From an uncultured Mesonia sp. (lineage in GTDB: Bacteria; Bacteroidota; Bacteroidia; Flavobacteriales; Flavobacteriaceae): a stretch of 64,000 bases of DNA. The notes beneath the pieces were generated by a model. That model ran no database searches. It was not told the origin of the DNA and was given only the letters and a program-made list of their open reading frames with translations. The stretch lies in contig CANLVH010000006.1 of assembly GCA_947494545.1 (NCBI GenBank), positions 1 to 64,000 on the forward strand. Direction: 5' to 3'. The translations under genes and the position numbers were made by a program. This document shows positions 26,140-35,584 of this stretch, piece by piece. The first letter of the stretch is position 1. Each line of letters opens with the position of its first letter.

Positions 26140-29100
26140 TTAAAAGCGGAAACCAAACCCAAAGCTAAACCGCAAACCTTCTGTGCTGTTAAATAAGCTA
26201 AAAGTTCCATTTATCGCTTCCGCGGAATTGATCCAGATACCACCACCGTAATCGTTATGCCAACGGCTACTATCTTCGTTCGGCATCCAGACTTTACCCA
26301 AATCTCCTCCTGCAAAAACACCAACTTGAAAGGGTAAAAATGCTGTTTTAATATTTCCTAAACTGTAACGCAAATCTCCACTAAACGCAAGTGCAGATTT
26401 TCCGGCAAAACGCTCATTTCTATAACCACGTAAACCAGAATTACCCCCTAACACTGCTGCTTGGTAAAATTCATAGTCGTCGCCCAAATTAAATTGCGAT
26501 TGTACTTGAGAACGCAAAACCAGTTTCCTGCTTCTAATAAGCGAATTATAAAACTCTAAAGAAGGTTTAATATAACCATAGTAAGACTCGGGACTCTTCG
26601 TATTTAATTTTCCGCCAAGGGCAAACCGAAAGTTCATTCCTTGTGTTGGGTTTAATATATCATCATAACTTTCGTATTGGTAAGCGCCCTCTACCCCAAC
26701 AAAATATTTACGCTGGTAAAAATCTGTATTTTCTACATCATAATTTTCTGCAATAAACCTCCCGGGAGTTTCATCTACTTCTACACTTTTAAATGAGCCC
26801 ATAAACTCAAATGTACTACCATAATCTGTTTCTTGTACAAAGCCGGCATTGGCGCCAATATGACTAATTTTTACTCGGTTATAATCCATACTATAATCTA
26901 AAGCATCTTCTGGATTAATGGTCTCGTTACCGTAACCAAAAAAGTTTTGCGAAAAATTATAGCTGGTAAACTTAGCGCCTACTACAAGATTAAAGTTACC
27001 CAAAATTCTGGCAAATTCTCCATGGTAACTTAAGTCATACCCATCTGTAGCAAAATAATAACCTGTTTTAAAACGATGTTGCGAAGTAAACGGATTGCGC
27101 TTAAAACCATTGTTGGTAAAAACAGCTTGCAGCCCAACTTTAAAACCATCGTCGGGATTGTAACCAATACCCGGTATAACTGCGCTGGTACTAAAAATAC
27201 GTTTGTCTTTGTCATAAACGTTTTGCTCGTAATTATCAGACAAACGTAACTTGGCTTTTCCGGCTTCCTTAAAGGTATTTGGTTTAGATTTATGATCGTA
27301 TATTTTTAGTTTTTTAGGATCTTCAATTTTATAAATATCATTGTTTTGCCCTCCAATAATTCGCATAAATATATAATTGTTGGCACCACTATCTTTTTTT
27401 ACGGTAAAGGTATCATCATCATCTAATCCGTAAAGCCATATTTCTTTGGTTTCTTCTTTTAAATAGGTTTTATCACTAACCAAGTCTTGACGCTCTCCCT
27501 TTTTATTTCGCCAGATTTTAATGTTGGTTTTCCCATCCGGCAAACGGGTTACGTCTAGAAAGTCATCTTTATCTGTTGCTGTTACAATAGCTAGTTTTGC
27601 AAAATTGTCATAATATCTTTCAGCAATTTTTACAATATTATCTCTTCTTCCCTTTAATTTTTTGATAATGTCTTTAGAAGATTCGTGCATTTCTGGCGGT
27701 AGTTTTGTAAAAGCTTTTTCTATAACCTCATCTGTAATATTTTGTTGAATAAATTTTGCTTGTTTTATCCACTCTTCTTTTCCTTTATTCTGAATTAAGG
27801 CGCGATCTAAACCTCTACCCGCAGAGTTAAACCAAGCAATGCCGGGAAGCTTTTCATCATATTTGCCAAATTGCTTTCCAAAGCCTGTTAAACCACGTAA
27901 AGTTGCAAAGAACGCGCCGTCAAAATTAGAAAAGACTTGATCTCTATCGCGCGGTATGGGTTTGAAAATATGTTTTCCGGAAGCGTTTTCAAATTCTGCC
28001 CAACGCCATTGGTCTTTATGCCTATCCCAGTCTCCTATTAACATATCAAAAACCCTGGCTTTAATATATTCTGCTTCGTCTACAGAATATTTTTCGTCGC
28101 GCCGCAGACGATCAAACATACCGGCTGTGCTTTGAATATCGTGATTTGGCGAGCCAAAATCTTTGTATTCTAGCCAATTTTCTTCCGGGCGTTGTACAAT
28201 CATATACAGTTCATCGCCATAATTTTGGTTATATTTTCCTAATGCTTTTTGTTTGGGTAAATAAATAATTTCGGGATTGGTATGGTATAAATTTATAGCT
28301 TCTGAAAGCACCGGAATACTCATAAATGCATACGGATGTGAAGCGGTGTAAAAATCTTGCACAGCATTTTCTGCTACTGTATTTTCAAATTTATTGTGCA
28401 CGTATTTATCTTTAAAAGCAACAGTTTGAATAAACTGCAAAGCGCTTTTCTTTAAAGCTCTAATGTTGTATTCTCTACCCAAACTGTCTTTTACACGTAA
28501 AGACTTTGTTTGGTGACCTCCGCCTGCGCGCATAACTTCCAAACCTCCGTATAAAGTATCTAAAATAGCAACTTTTGCCTTTATTTTTTTTCCGTAAAGC
28601 TCTCTGTAATGGTCGCCCCAAACGCTTTCGTATAATGCTCCCTTTTCTGCTTTTTGCGGTTTATAAATAGATGCTTCTACGACTTTCGGCATTTTGTAAA
28701 CATCTGGTAATTTACTTAAATCATACGTTTTTGGACCGCTAAAAACCTCGGTTTGAAACAGTAATTTTGGTTTGTTATTTATACTACCGTAGTAACTTAC
28801 CCACGATGAACCATCTTTAAAAACATCGTAAACGGCAAAACCTTGTTTGGAATAGGCAAAAACTCCGTCGTCGCGTAAACTGGCAAAAGTTTCTTTAGAG
28901 CCCGAACCGGAAATTATTTGGTGCACGCTATCGTGAATAATATATTGTAAATTATGTTCGTGGCCGGAGATATAAACCACGCGGTTATAAGGTGCAGAAA
29001 TTGCTTCTAGGCGTTGCACCATTTCTTTATATTTTTTGTTTTGCGCATCTTGAATGGAAACACCACCGGTGGTACGAATTAACATAGCCAAAGAACCTAA

Positions 29101-29874
29101 AATTGGCAACGGAATTTTCTTTTGTGAAGGATACAAATGTCTGTCAAAATGATAGTTACCGCCGTGTACGCCGTTAGTATATAATGGGTGATGCACAGCT
29201 ATAATTACCGTTTTATTTTGACTCTTTTTTAATTCTGTTTCCAACTCTTCTAAAACAGATTCTCGTGTTTTTCTTTCGGGACAGTCGTCATTAACGGTTG
29301 GGTGCTTATTCCAGTTGGTTAAATACCATTGCGAGTCTAAAACAATCATGGTAATATCTTCTGAAAGATCTTTTATATTTAAACCACAACCGGGTGTTGG
29401 TTCCCAAATATTGTCGTCTTTTAAATATTTTGCTATATAGTCGCGTTGTTCTTCTAGACCGTTAATACCATTGTCATACCAATCATGGTTACCCGGAATA
29501 AAAAGTACATTTCCTTCAAAATTTTCTAAGGCGTCTAATTGTGCATCAATTCTATATTCTGCTTGTGCTCGTCCGGGATCGTCTTTACTCGGCATTCCTA
29601 CAGGATAAATATTGTCTCCGGGAAAAATAACCATTGCATTTTGGGTTTCTATAGAGTCTACAAAATGTTTAAAAGCCTGCAAACCGACAGAAGAGCCACC
29701 GGGTTTAGAATAACCGGCATCTCCTATAACCAAAAAACGTTTATCTAATTTTTTCTGATAAGGATAATCGAAATTTTTTGTAGCTTCCCCGTCTTTAATT
29801 TTAACTTTATAACTTGCACAACCAGTTACAATTGCGGTTATTATAAGTGTTAGAAGTATGTTATTTTTTTTCAT
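26140..29874 (-). CDS. Lipoprotein: metallophosphatase, possible kinase-like domain and outer-membrane barrel
   Basis: A 1244-residue protein with lipobox IVTGC (C19). Residues 45-320 form a calcineurin-like metallophosphatase: GDAG (51-54), GDNIYP (86-91), GNHD (128-131), VHHP (227-230) and GHEH (304-307). Residues about 430-720 have text that recalls atypical Fam20/CotH-like kinases: a lysine in IRALKKSA (475-476), GDWDRHK (614-620) and PIPRDRDQ (639-646); this is inference. Residues about 900-1244 form an Omp85-like barrel (GNSGLRGYRNERF, terminal phenylalanine). The protein would carry its enzymatic part at the outer membrane. No partner gene is adjacent. Confidence 0.85.
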   Translation of the reverse strand: MKKNNILLTLIITAIVTGCASYKVKIKDGEATKNFDYPYQKKLDKRFLVIGDAGYSKPGGSSVGLQAFKHFVDSIETQNAMVIFPGDNIYPVGMPSKDDPGRAQAEYRIDAQLDALENFEGNVLFIPGNHDWYDNGINGLEEQRDYIAKYLKDDNIWEPTPGCGLNIKDLSEDITMIVLDSQWYLTNWNKHPTVNDDCPERKTRESVLEELETELKKSQNKTVIIAVHHPLYTNGVHGGNYHFDRHLYPSQKKIPLPILGSLAMLIRTTGGVSIQDAQNKKYKEMVQRLEAISAPYNRVVYISGHEHNLQYIIHDSVHQIISGSGSKETFASLRDDGVFAYSKQGFAVYDVFKDGSSWVSYYGSINNKPKLLFQTEVFSGPKTYDLSKLPDVYKMPKVVEASIYKPQKAEKGALYESVWGDHYRELYGKKIKAKVAILDTLYGGLEVMRAGGGHQTKSLRVKDSLGREYNIRALKKSALQFIQTVAFKDKYVHNKFENTVAENAVQDFYTASHPYAFMSIPVLSEAINLYHTNPEIIYLPKQKALGKYNQNYGDELYMIVQRPEENWLEYKDFGSPNHDIQSTAGMFDRLRRDEKYSVDEAEYIKARVFDMLIGDWDRHKDQWRWAEFENASGKHIFKPIPRDRDQVFSNFDGAFFATLRGLTGFGKQFGKYDEKLPGIAWFNSAGRGLDRALIQNKGKEEWIKQAKFIQQNITDEVIEKAFTKLPPEMHESSKDIIKKLKGRRDNIVKIAERYYDNFAKLAIVTATDKDDFLDVTRLPDGKTNIKIWRNKKGERQDLVSDKTYLKEETKEIWLYGLDDDDTFTVKKDSGANNYIFMRIIGGQNNDIYKIEDPKKLKIYDHKSKPNTFKEAGKAKLRLSDNYEQNVYDKDKRIFSTSAVIPGIGYNPDDGFKVGLQAVFTNNGFKRNPFTSQHRFKTGYYFATDGYDLSYHGEFARILGNFNLVVGAKFTSYNFSQNFFGYGNETINPEDALDYSMDYNRVKISHIGANAGFVQETDYGSTFEFMGSFKSVEVDETPGRFIAENYDVENTDFYQRKYFVGVEGAYQYESYDDILNPTQGMNFRFALGGKLNTKSPESYYGYIKPSLEFYNSLIRSRKLVLRSQVQSQFNLGDDYEFYQAAVLGGNSGLRGYRNERFAGKSALAFSGDLRYSLGNIKTAFLPFQVGVFAGGDLGKVWMPNEDSSRWHNDYGGGIWINSAEAINGTFSLFNSTEGLRFSFGFGFRF

Positions 29875-29931
29875 ATAGATATTTTGGAACCCGATTTTTT
29901 GTACTTTGGCATTAAATAAAGCGTTATATTT

Positions 29932-31134
29932 ATGAGCAGCGATATACTACAGAGTGAAGCCTTAGAAAAGGTAGATACATTTGTACTTGATTTATTTAAA
30001 GAAAAACTAGACAATACCTTTATCTATCATAATTACAACCATACACAACGTGTGGTTAAAAATACTAAAGAATTAATTGAAAATTCTCAAATTAATGTTA
30101 AAGAGGAAAAGGTCTTACTGCTCTCTGCTTGGCTTCACGACATAGGTTACACAAAAAAAGCTAAAGGCCATGAAGAAGAAAGTGTGAAAATTGCTACAGC
30201 TTTTTTGGAAGAAAATAATGAAGAACCGGAAGTTATAGAACAGGTTAAAAATTGTATCCTGGCTACTAAGGTAAACGCTGAGCCAAAAACAAAATTGGAA
30301 GAAATAATAAAAGATGCTGACTCCGGACATCTAGCCAAAGATTATTTTGAAGACACTACAGAATTTTTACGTCAAGAACTCAAATTAAACAACATAGCTT
30401 TTTATAGTCCGTATGAATGGATTAATGAAAACATACGCATGTTTACAGAAGAGCACCATTTTTATAGCGATTATGCTACCAAAGAATGGAAACCCAAAAA
30501 AGATGAAAATCTTTTACTCTTATTGGAAAAACAAAAAAAGCAACGTAAAAAATTTGAGAAAGAAGAAACCAAGGCAAAGTTAAAAGCAAAATATAAAAGC
30601 GAAAATCCTGATCGTGGCGTTCAAACTTTGTATAGAACTACTTTACGGAACCATATTAAATTGAGCGATATTGCAGATACCAAAGCCAACATTTTGCTTT
30701 CTGTAAATGCCATTATTATCTCGCTGGCCTTGGCTAATATTATTCCTAAATTAGACGCAGACTCCAACAAGCATTTAATTATTCCTACGTTAATTTTGGT
30801 TTGCTTTAGCGTGGCTTCTATAATATTATCTATAATGTCTACCCGACCCAATGTAACCAGTGGTGAGTTTACGAGGGAGCAAGTAAAAAAGCGCGAAGTA
30901 AACATCTTGTTTTTTGGTAATTTTCATAAAATGCCTTTTGACCAGTACAATTGGGCAATGAATGAAATTTTAAAAGACAACGATTATATCTACGAATCAC
31001 TCACAAAAGACTTGTATCTCTTGGGTGTAGTCTTGCACAGAAAGTATAAAATTTTACGTTGGACGTACACTATTTTTATGACCGGTATAATTATCTCGGT
31101 TATAAGTTTTGTTGTAGCCTTTGCGTTAATGTAA
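29932..31134 (+). CDS. HD phosphohydrolase fused to Pycsar-effector-type membrane domain
   Basis: A 400-residue protein. Residues 1-180 are an HD domain: H37, the HD pair H69-D70 (WLHDIGY), H80 and D128/D130, which are plausible metal ligands for a nucleotide or phosphate-ester hydrolase. Residues 185-225 are a charged coiled coil. Residues 230-400 match the Pycsar effector (PycTM, DUF5706) domain: LYRTTLRNHIKLSDIADTKA, helices about 253-272 and 282-302, and a last helix at 379-399. In Pycsar such domains respond to cyclic CMP or UMP and damage the membrane. No pyrimidine cyclase lies nearby. It overlaps the convergent GAF gene by 9 bases. Confidence 0.88.
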   Translation: MSSDILQSEALEKVDTFVLDLFKEKLDNTFIYHNYNHTQRVVKNTKELIENSQINVKEEKVLLLSAWLHDIGYTKKAKGHEEESVKIATAFLEENNEEPEVIEQVKNCILATKVNAEPKTKLEEIIKDADSGHLAKDYFEDTTEFLRQELKLNNIAFYSPYEWINENIRMFTEEHHFYSDYATKEWKPKKDENLLLLLEKQKKQRKKFEKEETKAKLKAKYKSENPDRGVQTLYRTTLRNHIKLSDIADTKANILLSVNAIIISLALANIIPKLDADSNKHLIIPTLILVCFSVASIILSIMSTRPNVTSGEFTREQVKKREVNILFFGNFHKMPFDQYNWAMNEILKDNDYIYESLTKDLYLLGVVLHRKYKILRWTYTIFMTGIIISVISFVVAFALM

Positions 31135-33495
31135 TTCTTTCATTAAATCTTCGTAGGTAAAAGTTTTTTGCTGATTATCTCCTGTCTCTGCGTGGTAAAG
31201 TACATTTACACGAATTGCCTTTAGGCCAATAACGCCTTGCACGTCTTCTAATTCTACCAACTCTACATTTTCACCAAGGTATTTTTTGCTTTGTAAGTAT
31301 TTTATGTAGCGCAAATATTCTCTTTCATCTGCTTTTTGCGAATAAATAATGGCTATTTTTCCTTTTTGGGTAACGCGCTCTTCGGTATTTTTTATGTAGG
31401 CTTTATCAATTCTTTTTTTAATGATTTCATAACGCGCGTTATACGTACCATCTACATCAAACTTTTTCTCATCCATACGGTAGCGAATAGATAATGTAGA
31501 GTTAAAAACCAAAATTAGCGAAGCTGCATCTAAAGTTAAGGGCATGCCTTCTTGCAAATGGTAAAATTTATTTTCCATTTCGCACATTACTTGTAATTGC
31601 CACAAACGTAAATTGTACAAATAAACTATACTAAAAGGCTTGCGCGTCATTTCTTCGCCAATATAAATATTATGGTCTACGCCATCTGTTTTATACCGTT
31701 CAAAATAATGCGGATATATTTTTTGTGCATCTACTTGTTTTCTATCTATAAAACGCGCCAGCGTGCGGTTTATACGTTGTACACTATCATCGTAGTTTTT
31801 ACGATTGTGGTAAATTACACCACTGTCACTATCTAAACAAGATTCGTATTCTTTTAACAGTTTGTTTAAAGCCGGCGTTTGGTTTTTTAGATGTTCGATT
31901 AAAGGATTAATTTCCTTAAAGATGAAATTTATAATACGCTGCTCACTAGATGCGTTTAGATTTTCTTTTAAACTTTTACGAAACTCTCTAATTCTAAATT
32001 TTACTTGATCGTAAATTGGCAATTCTTCCAGCTCGTAAGCTTTATCTATAATGCCAATAATCATTTTTAATTGTTTGAGCAAATCGCGTTGTATGGCAGA
32101 GTTACGCTCGTCTGAAGAACCCACAATATCTATTTGGCCGTAAAGCGGATACACGTCTTTAAAAGCAATATCTCTAAAGCTGGAAACGCCGTCTACTTCT
32201 AAATCTTTAATGTAGCGTTTGGCTTCTTCTTCAAAAACCCATAATACACTTGGGTGAATAGAAGTACATTCGCTTTGGATTACTGCTTTTATACGATTTT
32301 CAAACTCAGATTGGTAACGCTCTACTGCTGTTACAATATAAGGTATAATGTCGTCTAATTTTACGGCGTTAATACTGTTTAATTCATTTTTACGATAAGA
32401 AACCAATTCTAAAACAGCCAATAATTCATTATTTTTTACCATTGGTGCTAGAATACAGCTTTTGACTTCTTTGGCCAATAAATTTTCAGAAAGTAAATTG
32501 TTTTCTTTCCGTAAAGCATAGTCTTCTACACTGGCAATAGAAAAATATTTATGCTCTTTTACCAAATTTTCGTAAGATTTTTCGCAAAACACTTTTTTAC
32601 AATCGCGCACATCATCGCCGTCTAAAATAAAGCTATTTATCTCGCCTTTATTCATTTTATAAAACAAACCTTCCTTTTCGTTAAACATAGAAAAGCCCAC
32701 GCGCAAATCGTTTATCTTGTATATAGACCTAAAAATTTCAGTAAGGTAATTTACATTTTCTTTATCTGGTACATTATTACTTATAAGCTGTGTTTTTAAA
32801 TCTGAGATACCGTCATCTACGGTTACATCTGTAAGGTTTAAAATTAAAAAACCTTTAAATACCCAGCTCTTCGGCGGAAATTTCTCGCGCCATAAATCTA
32901 AATTGTTTGTGTTTTGCAGCAAACGTCCCAGATCTTTTTTGCTTATCTCTGCTGCCTTATCATAAGGTTCAAACTCTACAAAATCTGCATTTACAGAGAG
33001 TCTGTAATGTTTCATAATTCCTTGTTTATCAGGAATATCAAAATACAGCGGACGTGTAAAGTCTATTTCAAATTCGTAATAATGATTTAAGATAAGCAAA
33101 CACGCATAAACATAATTAGAATATTGATTTTGGTTACGAATGCTGAGTTCAAAATCATCGCCGGCTTCTTTTAAAATTTCATCAAAACGTTTTGACGAAT
33201 TAAATATTAAATTAGATTGCGGGATAGAGGCGGCTTTTATCTCATTATTGGTAAGTACATTAGGAAAAAGATCGTCTAGCAATATGCCAATAGGTTCTTT
33301 ATGCTTTTCCAGTTCTTTTTTAGAGTCGATGCCTTCTACTAGCTTCGGGTAATCCTCTATATAGTTTAAAATCTCCTCCAAATACTTTTTTGCAATTGGG
33401 GTGGTTTCTTCTTGCGCTCGTTTTTGATACGCTTCAATAACTTTTTTAAAACTTATTTCAATTTTAAACGGAAAATCTTTTTCAATCTCAAACAT
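31126..33495 (-). CDS. Large GAF-domain cytoplasmic protein
   Basis: A 789-residue soluble protein with no signal peptide or membrane helix. A central region (about 250-400; SFILDGDDVRDCKKVF, KSCILAPMVKNNELLAVLELVSY) has the fold pattern of a GAF domain, which usually binds small ligands or nucleotides. The remainder is helical, with no catalytic motif I can name. Similar flavobacterial proteins are long GAF proteins of unknown role. Its 3' end overlaps the HD-Pycsar gene by 9 bases, so the transcripts are antisense at their tails. Confidence 0.75.
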   Translation of the reverse strand: MFEIEKDFPFKIEISFKKVIEAYQKRAQEETTPIAKKYLEEILNYIEDYPKLVEGIDSKKELEKHKEPIGILLDDLFPNVLTNNEIKAASIPQSNLIFNSSKRFDEILKEAGDDFELSIRNQNQYSNYVYACLLILNHYYEFEIDFTRPLYFDIPDKQGIMKHYRLSVNADFVEFEPYDKAAEISKKDLGRLLQNTNNLDLWREKFPPKSWVFKGFLILNLTDVTVDDGISDLKTQLISNNVPDKENVNYLTEIFRSIYKINDLRVGFSMFNEKEGLFYKMNKGEINSFILDGDDVRDCKKVFCEKSYENLVKEHKYFSIASVEDYALRKENNLLSENLLAKEVKSCILAPMVKNNELLAVLELVSYRKNELNSINAVKLDDIIPYIVTAVERYQSEFENRIKAVIQSECTSIHPSVLWVFEEEAKRYIKDLEVDGVSSFRDIAFKDVYPLYGQIDIVGSSDERNSAIQRDLLKQLKMIIGIIDKAYELEELPIYDQVKFRIREFRKSLKENLNASSEQRIINFIFKEINPLIEHLKNQTPALNKLLKEYESCLDSDSGVIYHNRKNYDDSVQRINRTLARFIDRKQVDAQKIYPHYFERYKTDGVDHNIYIGEEMTRKPFSIVYLYNLRLWQLQVMCEMENKFYHLQEGMPLTLDAASLILVFNSTLSIRYRMDEKKFDVDGTYNARYEIIKKRIDKAYIKNTEERVTQKGKIAIIYSQKADEREYLRYIKYLQSKKYLGENVELVELEDVQGVIGLKAIRVNVLYHAETGDNQQKTFTYEDLMKELH

Positions 33496-33639
33496 ATATA
33501 CCTTACCTTATTACAATAGCAAAATAAAGCTTACTAAAGCTTCTTTATTCTGTTAGCTGCAAAATTAACAATATTTTAGATTTTTAGGTAGGCAATGCCA
33601 TACAAGTTATTTATTTTTGCAGTTAAATTTAAACCAAAA

Positions 33640-34764
33640 ATGAAAAAATTAAGTATTCTTTTTTTGGCCTTCATAGCCTTTTCTTGTCAAGAAAAAAATA
33701 ATAGTGATGGTCCGCAACTTACTGCTACAACCTTAAATGTAGAAGATGGCACACAAGTGTATCTTTCTGTATTGGGCGATAAAGGAAGTCCTGAAGTAAT
33801 AGATACTGTAAGCGTAAACCAAAATAAATTTACGATAGATTTACCAACGGTAGATTTTCAAACGCTTAACTTTCTGCGTATAGAAAACGTGCAAGGTAAT
33901 ATGTTGTTTATAAACGAAAATGAAGATTTAACAGCTAAAGTTTATAAAGACAGTTTGCGAGCTTCTAAAGTAAATGGCGGTGAGAACAACGAAGTCTTTA
34001 ACGATTATGTAGCCGTTTTAGAAGAAGGTGCTAATAAAATGCGTGCTTTAACGCAAAAATACAGCAATCCGGAAATGCTTAAAGACCCTAAGGTTATGCA
34101 AGAAGCACGAGCAGAGCAAGGAAAAATTCAGGACGAAAGTATGCAAGAGCGTAAAAAGATTATTGAAAACAACCCAAATTCTTTAGTTTCTATCTTAGCG
34201 CTTTCAGATATGGCAAACGCTAAAAGCATTCCGTCTAACGAGCTAAAAGATTTATATGCCGGTCTTAGCGACAATGTAAAAAGTACCAGTTTAGGGCAGC
34301 AAATAAAAGAAGCCTTAGACAAAGCTTCTGCAACCGCAGTTGGTAGTAAAGCGCCAAGCTTTTCGGGACCTAATCCGGAAGGAGAAGAAATTGCTTTAGA
34401 AGATGTAATGGGCAAAATTACCATAGTAGATTTTTGGGCTTCTTGGTGCAAACCTTGTAGAATAGAAAATCCTAATATTGTAAAGCTTTACAACAAATAT
34501 CACGACAAAGGCTTAAATATTATTGGTGTGTCTTTAGATAAAAACAACGCTAAAGACAAATGGATTAAAGCTATTGAAGACGATGGTTTAACTTGGCCAC
34601 AAATCTCGCACTTACAATACTGGAAAGGGCCAATTGCCGCTCAATACGGCATTCGTTCTATTCCTGCTACGTATATCTTAGATGAAAATGGCGTAATAGT
34701 AGCCAAAGATTTAAGAGGTGATGCTTTAGAAAACAAAGTAAAAGAATTATTAGAGAAAGCCTAA
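33640..34764 (+). CDS. TlpA-like thiol-disulfide reductase lipoprotein with DUF4369 N-terminus
   Basis: A 374-residue protein. The start is placed at 33640, where a type II signal peptide begins (MKKLSILFLAFIAFSC); the ATG at 33595 would add 15 residues in front of it. Residues 20-110 resemble DUF4369, and the C-terminal 140 residues are a thioredoxin fold with the redox pair C270/C273 (WASWCKPC) and a cis-proline region (IRSIPATYI). It should keep periplasmic thiols reduced or help cytochrome maturation. A TATTTTTG element at 33612-33619 may be its -7 element. Confidence 0.9.
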   Translation: MKKLSILFLAFIAFSCQEKNNSDGPQLTATTLNVEDGTQVYLSVLGDKGSPEVIDTVSVNQNKFTIDLPTVDFQTLNFLRIENVQGNMLFINENEDLTAKVYKDSLRASKVNGGENNEVFNDYVAVLEEGANKMRALTQKYSNPEMLKDPKVMQEARAEQGKIQDESMQERKKIIENNPNSLVSILALSDMANAKSIPSNELKDLYAGLSDNVKSTSLGQQIKEALDKASATAVGSKAPSFSGPNPEGEEIALEDVMGKITIVDFWASWCKPCRIENPNIVKLYNKYHDKGLNIIGVSLDKNNAKDKWIKAIEDDGLTWPQISHLQYWKGPIAAQYGIRSIPATYILDENGVIVAKDLRGDALENKVKELLEKA

Positions 34765-34782
34765 TAAGCTCTTTTCTACGCT

Positions 34783-34822
34783 AAAAAAAGCTGTTTCTGA
34801 AATTTTAGAAACAGCTTTTTTT
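34783..34822. terminator. Bidirectional terminator
   Basis: A perfect 16-bp stem (34783-34798 with 34807-34822, core GCTGTTTCT/AGAAACAGC) with an 8-base loop and flanking A and T tracts lies between the convergent TlpA-like and SIMPL genes. Confidence 0.93.
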
Positions 34823-34841
34823 ATTAGATGATTTCTATTTT

Positions 34842-35534
34842 TTAACGCAAAATAAAACTTACTGCTATCTCAACTTTTATTTCCATTTCTCCTACTGCCA
34901 AAGTGTTTTTTTGATTTCCGCTGCTGCTATCTGCTTCCATTCGCATTGCTTTATAAACCGGGGCAACGCCGTTATAATTATTCATTTCGCTTACGCGGAA
35001 AGCTTTGCCCACTTCTTGTTGCAAGGCAGCAGCATAAGTTTCTGCTTTCTCTCTCGCATTTTCAATAGCTTTTTTGCGGGCTTGGGTTTTATGCAGCTCT
35101 ATTTTAGACGACTCAAACGCAACGCCGTTTATTCTATTAATGCCAGATTGCATTAAACCGCTAATAATAGTCTCATATTTATTAATATCTTCTAATTTTA
35201 TAGAAATGCTTTGCGAAGCATAAAAACGGTCACTTTTTGAGCTATGGTCGTAGCGCTTATTAAGATTAAGATATTCTGTCTTTATATTTTTAGAAGGTAT
35301 TTTTTCTTTTTTCAAAAAGTTTAAAACAGCATCTATGTCTTTATCGGTTTTGGTTTTTACTTCTTTGGCGGTATCGCCTTCGTGTGATACTCCTACATTT
35401 ATTAAAACCTGATCTGGAGTTACTTTTACAATGCCAACTCCGTTAACACTAATGCCTGGTCTATCTATGTTTTTCTGAGCAGATACTCCTAAACTAACTA
35501 AAAATAACGTGATTAAAATTCCTACTTTTTTCAT
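34842..35534 (-). CDS. SIMPL-domain (DUF541) secreted protein
   Basis: A 230-residue protein with a signal peptide (about 1-19, SLGVSAQ) and one SIMPL domain: ISVNGVGIVKVTPDQVLINVGV at the front and the conserved ARKKAIENAREKAETYAA helix near 153-170. Family members (for example BP26 of Brucella) form periplasmic or outer-membrane assemblies of unclear function. It converges on the TlpA-like gene. A one-mismatch copy of the recurring palindrome lies at 34991-35000. Confidence 0.9.
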   Translation of the reverse strand: MKKVGILITLFLVSLGVSAQKNIDRPGISVNGVGIVKVTPDQVLINVGVSHEGDTAKEVKTKTDKDIDAVLNFLKKEKIPSKNIKTEYLNLNKRYDHSSKSDRFYASQSISIKLEDINKYETIISGLMQSGINRINGVAFESSKIELHKTQARKKAIENAREKAETYAAALQQEVGKAFRVSEMNNYNGVAPVYKAMRMEADSSSGNQKNTLAVGEMEIKVEIAVSFILR

Positions 35535-35584
35535 ACTTTTTTGTTTTAAGTTCTATTTAGACTTTCAATAAAAATACCAAACTT

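Noticed and set aside
29932..33495. A complete Pycsar or CBASS defence system
   Set aside because: The effector-type domain is present, but no pyrimidine cyclase or CD-NTase gene lies in the window, and the neighbours are a GAF protein and housekeeping-type genes.
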